DNA of 64,000 bases from Nyssa sinensis (Eukaryota > Streptophyta > Magnoliopsida > Cornales > Nyssaceae). Shown piece by piece: positions 56,671 through 64,000 of this stretch. Under the pieces are notes generated by a model. It saw only the letters and a list, made by a program, of their open reading frames with translations. It was not told the origin of the DNA and did not search any database. The translations under genes and the position numbers were made by a program. The stretch spans positions 37,461,396-37,525,395 of the forward strand of contig CM018043.1 in NCBI GenBank assembly GCA_008638375.1, given 5' to 3'. Position 1 is the first letter of the stretch; each line of letters starts with the position of its first letter.

Positions 56671-59377
56671 CACCTTATGCAGATCTTGTGTCGCGGGGCC
56701 GACCTGAAAGTCGTCCCTACTTTTTCCATTCCTGTATTATAGTACTAATATGCAAGGTACTAAAAATTTAAAACAATGAACAGCGGAAGTCTTATCATTA
56801 ACAGTAATCAGCGGAAGTCTATTCAATAATTACACAGTGGAAGTTTATTTAATACATGATATGGTTCTACAAAACAAAATAAGAACCAGACGTAACCAGC
56901 ACCCGTGGGTGGTGAATACATGGGAGAACTACAACATAAACTGGTACAGTTCTTCAAAATGTTCTCTTACATTCTCAGACTCCTACTGGGGTCTTGTAGC
57001 ATCATTACCTAAAATGGGGGGTAAGTGGGGTGGAATGAGTTATGAAAGCTCAGCAAGTAAATACAGATCTTCGACACTGGTATCGATGAAAAAGAATATG
57101 AATCATGAATAAAATATGATAGCCAGTCATAAGAAAAGGACGTTGTGATAGCAAATGAGAACAATTTCCACGATGACTAATGAACAGTGAGCACAATATA
57201 CAATCAGGTGTAATAGATATGATGTCAGCATGAATTTCTCAAACAATGTAACAATAAGGACATACTGCCACAATAAACCGATCTCAATCAATCAATAAGA
57301 ATGCCCATTCAATACAAGTTGAATCATGAAGGGTAGTGTCAATCAACAATCGTAATCATATCAGTCAATAAGAGATGCTTTTATTTTGTGTCAAGGCTTG
57401 GCACACCCTCGGTCTTTTGGGACCCGGCATACCCCTAGTGAATTTCAGTGAATTACCATTTGTCCATTCACGGACTTGACCCTTAGGTCTAGTGATTCAG
57501 AAAGCATCAGATGGATATTGTGACTGAGCACAAATCCGGTATACATAAACATTTCATGATCATAAGTGATTCCATAAGAGCATAAAAATGAAATATCATA
57601 TAGTCAATAAAAGTATAACCGTAGGCCTTTCGAGGGATGGTTCAACATGATAACAATGATATAATAGTCAATAAATGTCCACAAGATAGAACAATATCAT
57701 GTTCTGGAAACAATAATATCAGGTACGTTCAAGAGTACAAGTTCGGCAGTAAAGAGAATAACTTGGCTTGGAAACACCACATGGAAGAGAAAGGAATCCA
57801 CTTACCTCTAAATGCAGTCCTATATCAGAAATTTGTGAGTTTGCCCTTTCCTTTCGAGTTCCCTATATATCGGTAGATACGTCTCAGAATTAATGTTATT
57901 CATCAAATTTTATGCCTTGCTATCTTAAGTATCTCTAACACTAATTTAGACTTTACCATTGAGTTCAGAACGCTGAAGAAAGTCGGTTCAGGCTTTCGCG
58001 GAATTCCATTTAGACACTTGTACTAAAAAGGGCAAAATGGTCATTTTGTACTTTTACGGGTTCTCACTTCTTGAGACCTTTTTCACAAATCAGACTCCAC
58101 GATTGAGTCCAGAATACTCGAAATAATAAAAATTCACTATTCATTTATTTCAATCGGAGTTCGTTTGACTACTTTTTGACTTAGTGGCATTTTCATAATT
58201 TCTCATTATTTTAATTAATTAATTAAATTAATATTAAATTAATATTTTATTCCGAGGGGTCAAATCATAATAACTAAAAGTTTAGGGTCAAATTATAAAT
58301 TTCAAAACTTCTGGGTTCATTTGAAAATTCAGAAAACCCTATCCTAACTAAGGATAGGCAAACAGTGAATAGTGACAGAACAAGGATAGGATATCCCTAT
58401 TCCCATTTCAATTTCTTAACCCCGTAGCCAAACACTCCCAATTTAATTTTTAAAAACCTTTTAAACTTAACCAATACTGCGTCCTTTTGATTACCCGTTT
58501 CTGATTAGGGTCGGGTCCCGACCCGAATCCGACCCGTGGCCCACCCGACCCAAGACAACGGTCTTTTTCTTTTTCCTCCCGACCTTCCGGTAGGGTTCCG
58601 GTGTGTACAGTCGTCTTCTCCGGCGACGGTCACCGGTTTTCGATCATTTTTCACCCTTTTTCCAATGTATTTTTCTTTAGTTTTCCATGGTGCTTTCATT
58701 TCTAAGATTAGTTTCTCATTTGGTTTACCCTAGCTTCATGAAATAGCAAGAACAGTAGCTTTGGTCGGATTTGCGATTTTTCGGTGAGCTCTGTTTCTCT
58801 AGAATTTCTTCATTGTTTTCACTCCTCTTTAATTCTAAATGCTTTCTGCACCTTAAAGGATTATTTTCCTGTCATTTAAATGGAGTTTTAAGCACCAAAG
58901 TCTATAAACCCGTATTATCCTTCAACCCTGTAACTCAACATTTCTCACTGGTTTTTGAATCATTTTAGATGATTCCTCTTGCTACTGAATCTATTTTTCA
59001 TGCTCATTGAGGCCTTATACTCAGAATTAAATGAATCATACTATAATTGAAAAACAGAATAATCACTTACCTTTTCAAATTCTGATTTTCTTGGTGTTGG
59101 CAGCTTCTCCTCTTCACGTCTCCATTCCAGACTTCTTCCACGATTTCCTGAGCTTCTTCTTGACACACACACAGTCTCCCAAATGCCCCTTTTAACTCTG
59201 ATTTCTTTTCCAACACTAATATGTGTATATATGGTATATAGTGTACCCTTTACCCATTTTCACACTCCAAGGTCATTTCTCCTCATTTTCCTCCCTTGGT
59301 TCTCCCCCTTTCTCTCTCTGCCCATTCCTTTTTTCTGATTCCTCCATACCTCCACCTAATGGTGGTTGTATGTTAGG

Positions 59378-59380
<3 letters not shown>

Positions 59381-59432
<52 letters not shown>
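59381..59432. repeat. (TA)n microsatellite
   Basis: About 26 TA units, with interrupted TA continuing to 59455. Apparent ORFs made of Ile-Tyr repeats here are artefacts. Confidence 0.95.
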
Positions 59433-59455
<23 letters not shown>

Positions 59456-59911
59456 TCATATTATATTAGCACACACACACACACGGCTATACTTGCTGCC
59501 TGGCAGCTTTTTCTTTTCTTTATACATATATATATACATACATATATATAATATACTATATTATAATAATGTATAAATACATAATTTATACCCATTTTAT
59601 AAATATATATATATATATCTTCATATATACACGTATATACAATTTTCTGAGTATATATACATACTCTGATTTTTAACGAGCAATGCATGTGTATGTACGT
59701 ATGCGTGCATGCATGTATTACGGAGCATGGTTCTAGGCTGCTCGGGCTTTGTCCGACATTGATTGCGTAACTGACATTGTTCATGTCCTAAGGTTGTACA
59801 ATACATGTGATATCAAAATACAGAGTTTAAACATCTCGGGTTACAGCTGATAGCATGCTACCCGACCCAACTTACCTCGGTATACATGCTAACCCGAGTT
59901 AGGGTATTACA

Positions 59912-60389
59912 AAGTTAATCAAGGCATAGGAAGTCCACAACTGTGCCAAACAGAGAGAGGGAGCTCACTGTGAAGGTAAAACCCTAAATATCTAAGCTTC
60001 TCTCTCTAGAAAAACATTACAAAAACCTAATGTTTAACAAGTTTGGAGTGCATGCATGGTACTTGTTGTCATGTCCTAGGGTTTTGGAAGTAAAAAAGAG
60101 ACTAAGAGACCCAAAACAACCACCCCACACGAAAACCACCATTGATGGACCACCTTGAAAGTGGGTCTGAATCAACTAATGAGAAATCAATTTTTATCAC
60201 TTGGGGTTTAAACTACATTCCACGAGGATCAAGAATCTACCATGATAGCATAAAATGGGCCAACGATGAGAGAGAAGAATCGAGTTGTAAGTCACAGTTT
60301 GAAAACCAACGCTCACAAATTGAATACGAAACCTTATTTTCTGATCGCGAAATGAATCCCCATGATGAGACAATTAGAACAAGCCCAAC
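59912..60389. other. LTR-like fragment and unassigned sequence
   Basis: 59912-60175 resembles the mid part of plus-sense LTRs (compare 53270-53480: CTCTCTCTAG, then a Cys/Thr-poor leader and GGACC..GGTCTGAA). 60176-60389 has an open frame (for example ITWGLNYIPRGSRIYHDSIK) with no recognisable domain. I do not call it a gene. Confidence 0.4.
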
Positions 60390-61049
60390 TGTCATGCCCC
60401 AAATTTTCATAAACCCGAGGAGTGAGTGAAATGAATTTATTAACTAGAAAAATAAATAAATAAATTTAAAGCATCCTTTAATTCTCAGCGGAAAAATTCA
60501 TTATTCCATACTCTAAGGTCATTAACCAACCTAAAAAAAAAAATTTGAGAATCATTTGAATCCTTTTTGAAAACTTTGTTTAGGCCTTTATACCTCTCAT
60601 GGTCAATTTCACCCAAACATATTTGGAGTCTCAAAGTGCAATTATTTTTAAACAAAAGTACTCGTCGATACAATCAGTTTAGACTTTTGAATCACTCAAT
60701 TCAGATTTGAATTGAATTTGTATGAAAATCAAAAAGCTTCAAACAAAAAAAAATTCATTTTTTTTGGATGAACAGTAACCTGAGCAAACCAGTAGCTAAA
60801 AGTGAACAGTAACATTGAAAGTTACTGTTCACTTGGAGTAAAAATTCAGTTTCAGAAAAAATGCTGCGCTTAACCCTCTGATTCAAATGGAATTTTCTCT
60901 CAATCTACAGATACAAATGTAATTGAATCTGTGCCCAAATCTTCCTTATTGAGTCTAGTTTCTATACCATTTTGAATCACTCAAAACTGCTATGTAGAAC
61001 TCAAGTTATGATGAAAACACTAGCCATAGGTCAGATTTTGCATACTTGA
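60390..61049 (-). mobile_element. Truncated family-B-like LTR
   Basis: Begins TGTCATGCCCCAAATTTTC followed by AACCCGAGGAGTGAGTG, the same opening as the LTR at 21777, after CCAAC (60385-60389). It is cut at about 61050 by another LTR. It contains a strong hairpin at 60801-60833. Confidence 0.65.
60801..60833. repeat. Inverted repeat, 13-bp arms, 7-nt loop
   Basis: AGTGAACAGTAAC (60801-60813), loop ATTGAAA, then GTTACTGTTCACT (60821-60833). The arms are perfectly complementary. A partial extra copy (TGAACAGTAACC) stands at 60770. Confidence 0.97.
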
Positions 61050-64000
61050 TGCAACACCTCGACCCTATTTAATTAATAAATAATTTATTATTTATTAATT
61101 AGCACTGACTTAAAGAATAATTATGAAGATTAATTGGGAATCTCTGGATGGTCACGATAGACCGATAAAATAATTAACTGCGTCAAAAAAGAGGGTGTAA
61201 TACCCGGGCCTAATTACTAATTAATTAGGTAAAAATGATGTCGTTTTAATACTGACGGAACTCGAATTAACTAGCTACGGAAATCCCAAATAAATAATAA
61301 ATGACACGGGGCCCTTGACATTGAGGCTAACTGAAATACGAAACCCTCGGAAGAAACTGCATTGAAAAAGGAGCAATAGAAAAGAAAATACAACGAAAAT
61401 AGCCAAAATGAAATTCTAAGCAGCCAAACAGGGCCTAAGCCGAAAATGGAAAAAATGCCCAAAAGAGAGGCCAAGGGGACTTGAACCCTTGACTTAAATA
61501 AGCAAGCACTTGGCACCCAAAAAGTTACCAAGTTGGCTGCCAACATCTTTGTGCCTATATATACAACAGAATGGTATATTACTCTGAATTATCCTAGGCC
61601 ACCTCCCAAATTGGCGAATGGCCATACATGCAAACCCCTCATTATTAACTGAATCAGCCACATCACCCCCAGCAATTAACTTTCATGCAGCAAAGTAAAA
61701 ACAATAAAATATATCTACATGTGTATATGTGTACATAGATAGATGCACCTTGCATGTTGAGTGGGGCTAGAAGAAATTAGAAAACTACTTGACTGTGTTC
61801 TGCATATGGCTGTGGGCTGTTAGAGAGAGAGAGTGTGATGTAGAGAGAGAAAGTCCATGTGAGAGATTGTGTGTACATGCATGTGTGAGATGGTGCTTCC
61901 ATGGAGATGCACAAAAGAGGAGGAACTGAGGGTGCACGACTGGAACTGAGGATTGAGGTGCTAAAGGTCAGAACTGAGCCTTGGAAGGGAAAGGTCGACC
62001 AAGGTACATGCATGGCACCTAGTTATTTAAAATTTTTCCTTTGGATTATTGGCACCGTTCTTGGCATTATTGAGCCCCATTACTGCATGCATGATAGTTA
62101 GACTATAAATCTGGGTTAAATGCGTGAGGTTTAAACCACTGAAACAGGCTTAGAACACCAAATCAGTGAGAACTGCCATGGATGGACCTTAGAAGTGCAG
62201 GTCTGAAAACACTTGCACCGAACCTAGTTTGGCCTATTAAGACTTCAAATAGACTTCACTAGCATCTCAAAAACCTAAATACGTGATCCCAAAGACTTAG
62301 ATTCGACCTCCTAATCGCGAATTACAAGTTCGGGTTTAAAACCCAACCTCACCAAAACCTCGATTAAACTGGATTTTTAGGATGGGGACTTGAACCCCAC
62401 GATGCAAGGATCACAACCAAGGAAACCTCATGAAGATTGGGCCAAAATGAGCATTTAGGAACTAGTTACAGGTTCGGTTATTCTTCTTGGACAAAACCAT
62501 TTCAGCATGATTTGATGCCTCAAATGAATGCTAAAACGTTTGTAAGGCTTCCAAAAATACTTTAGGATGAATAAGAGTGGGAAACCGTGGCCAAAAACCC
62601 ACAAAAATGGAAAATTTTGATGGCTGTAACTAGGGAAACAGTAGCCCAACCATGGGGAAGAAGGTGAACAGTGACGGGTTCAGTTCGGGTCGGTTTCGGG
62701 TTCAGGTCAGACCTCGACCCAACTTCAAGACGGTTTAAGTAAAGCTACGTCGTTTGGTTAAAACGGTTTTTAAATTTTAAAATGTAGGGTTGACGTCATC
62801 ATGACGTCAGCATTACGCATTGAACCGGCCAAACCGGTTGGTTTAATGAAATAGTGGACCGGTTTAGTTACAAATCAACTGAACCCTTTGGTTTATTTTA
62901 AAGGTTTTACAAAATTGCAATTGAATCCTCACTGTTTAGGAAATTTTCACTAAGGCCCGGATTTTTAAAAGGAAAATTCAAATGAGCCCCTAGAAAAATA
63001 AATAATTAATAAAATAAATTATTTAATTATTTTATTAATTGGATAAAATTACTATTTTACCCTTAGACATTAAATGACTCAAACGATGTCCAAATTAAAT
63101 AAATAAATAGTGTATTTTTACTATTTCAGGCGTTCTAGATTCAATGGTGGAGTCCAACTGATGAAGTTAAGTCCTAAAAAATACGAGCACATAAATGTTA
63201 AATGATTGTATTGCCCCTAATACAATACAAAGCCCAAATGAAGTCCAAATTGGACGAAATTGACACCAATAGAAGCCCAAATATTAGCGAGCTTGAATAT
63301 ATGATTAAATAATGATTTGAGGTCAGAACGTCATAAAATTTAAATGATCGATGTGTCCCTATGATCAAAAACAGATACCAAATGAAGTCCAAAAGACCTA
63401 AAAATTTACGTATAGGATATGTAAAACATTCTAAGGACCATGATAGGTCTAGGGCAAGAAAAAATTAAATTACCATTTTGCCCCTGCATATGCCTGAAGC
63501 CAAATAAAAAGTCGAGAAGGCCTAAATTGATTTTTTTCGACATTCCGAATCCAACGGTGAGGTCCAAACTACTAAAATTAGGTACTGAAAAATAAGGCAC
63601 GTGAAAGATAAAACTTATTAAGTTACCACGAGTAAACCGGTAAGACCAATTCTAGGAAGTTAGGATACGTCGGGTCTAAGATTAAAAGAAGAGCATCAAA
63701 TTAGAGATGATTTGAAGTAAATGAGGAATTAATTGAATTCTTGATGAACTTGATTTTTAGGAATTACAAGGGAAAAGGGATAGCCACCAATAGTGCTGAC
63801 CCGGGGAATCAAGGTGAGTAATCCTGTACTTTGAATTGGAGGTTTTTAATCTCCATGGATTCTGAAGTAAATCGAAGTTAAATGTTCTGAAGTGTTTTCA
63901 TGTTTAAAATATTTGCAGTATCTTCAAATTCTAAACTCTCGTATTTATAGGCTTTATATCCCAACGTTCTATCATAATTATTTATAAATTCTAACATGGA
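61050..64000 (+). mobile_element. Partial LTR, family-A-like, plus-sense
   Basis: Starts TGCAACACCTCGACCC and runs off the window. A second LTR-like start (TGTAATACCCGGGCC) at 61196 may mean two joined LTR pieces. Its right half parallels 53400-55310, including the TGACGTCA palindrome (62791-62810), the GGTTTAGT/AACCGG block, the palindrome module (63464-63565) and CAAGGTGAGTAATCC near 63810. It carries T-arm-like hairpins on the minus strand (61472-61491 and 62383-62399). No coding sequence was recognised. Confidence 0.7.

Larger units (their letters stand above)
52575..59911 (-). mobile_element. 5' LTR of the second Gypsy element, split by a solo LTR
   Basis: Pieces 52575-52596 and 56676-59911 form a ~3.26-kb minus-sense LTR. 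Plus-strand ends are TGTCACGACCCGAAACCC and GGGTATTACA. They are separated by a nested LTR with CACCT on both sides. It contains the paired palindrome module (57948 and 58032), GACCC clusters (58509-58553), an (TA)n run at 59381-59432 and no genes. It differs from the family-A LTR at 45687-50019, so that LTR is not its normal partner. Confidence 0.8.

Noticed and set aside
60142..60429. 95-codon ORF as a host gene exon
   Set aside because: No domain recognised. Its end crosses into an LTR start at 60390 and it lies between LTR fragments. Left unassigned.

Overview
This window reads as gene-poor, repeat-packed chromatin of a flowering plant, probably a dicot. It holds plant Ty3/Gypsy chromovirus (Tekay-like), Ty3/Gypsy Tat-lineage, Ty1/Copia, LINE and CACTA (En/Spm) sequences, and several solo LTRs. 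Plant initiator-tRNA-Met primer-binding sites (TGGTATCAGAGC) are visible. I found no intact host gene, rRNA, tRNA or CRISPR array in 64 kb. The species cannot be named from the sequence.

Layout. 1-2710: end of a Tekay-like LTR (family A) inserted in a Tat-lineage Gypsy element. That element continues as a broken integrase (2711-3648), a ~31-bp minisatellite (3698-4247), an antisense extra ORF (4690-6611) and its 3' LTR (7049-7599). 7600-8782: LINE reverse transcriptase tail. 10181-40441: one old Copia element, opened up by later insertions: a DNA transposon-like insert (10490-15580) that itself holds a solo LTR (10528-14361), solo LTRs at 16463-19009 and 21777-25479, and a full-length young Tekay-like Gypsy element at 26868-37982 (minus strand). 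Target-site duplications (TATAA, GTCCT, GTCCT, CCAAC and a 9-bp ACTAGAGTA) fix each insertion. 40442-45686: CACTA element with a degraded Transposase_24-type gene and a 161-bp tandem array, truncating the Copia 3' LTR. 45687-59911: rearranged Gypsy cluster: a chimeric family-A LTR, a minus-strand gag-protease-RT remnant, its 5' LTR, and a solo LTR nested inside that LTR (TSD CACCT). 59912-64000: further LTR pieces running off the window.

How the parts work together. These are self-copying elements, not a host pathway. Nearly every coding region is broken, mostly by C-to-T or G-to-A changes as expected for methylated, silenced transposons. Both the Copia and the Tekay-like integrase carry Glu-to-Lys at the catalytic Glu. 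The most interesting non-coding signal is a paired palindrome module (a GGACTC..GAGTCC hairpin and an 18-bp palindrome) kept at exactly 84 nt spacing in nine LTR copies of two LTR families and both orientations. Antisense tRNA T-arm-like hairpins, G-quadruplex motifs and TGACGTCA palindromes also recur in the LTRs.
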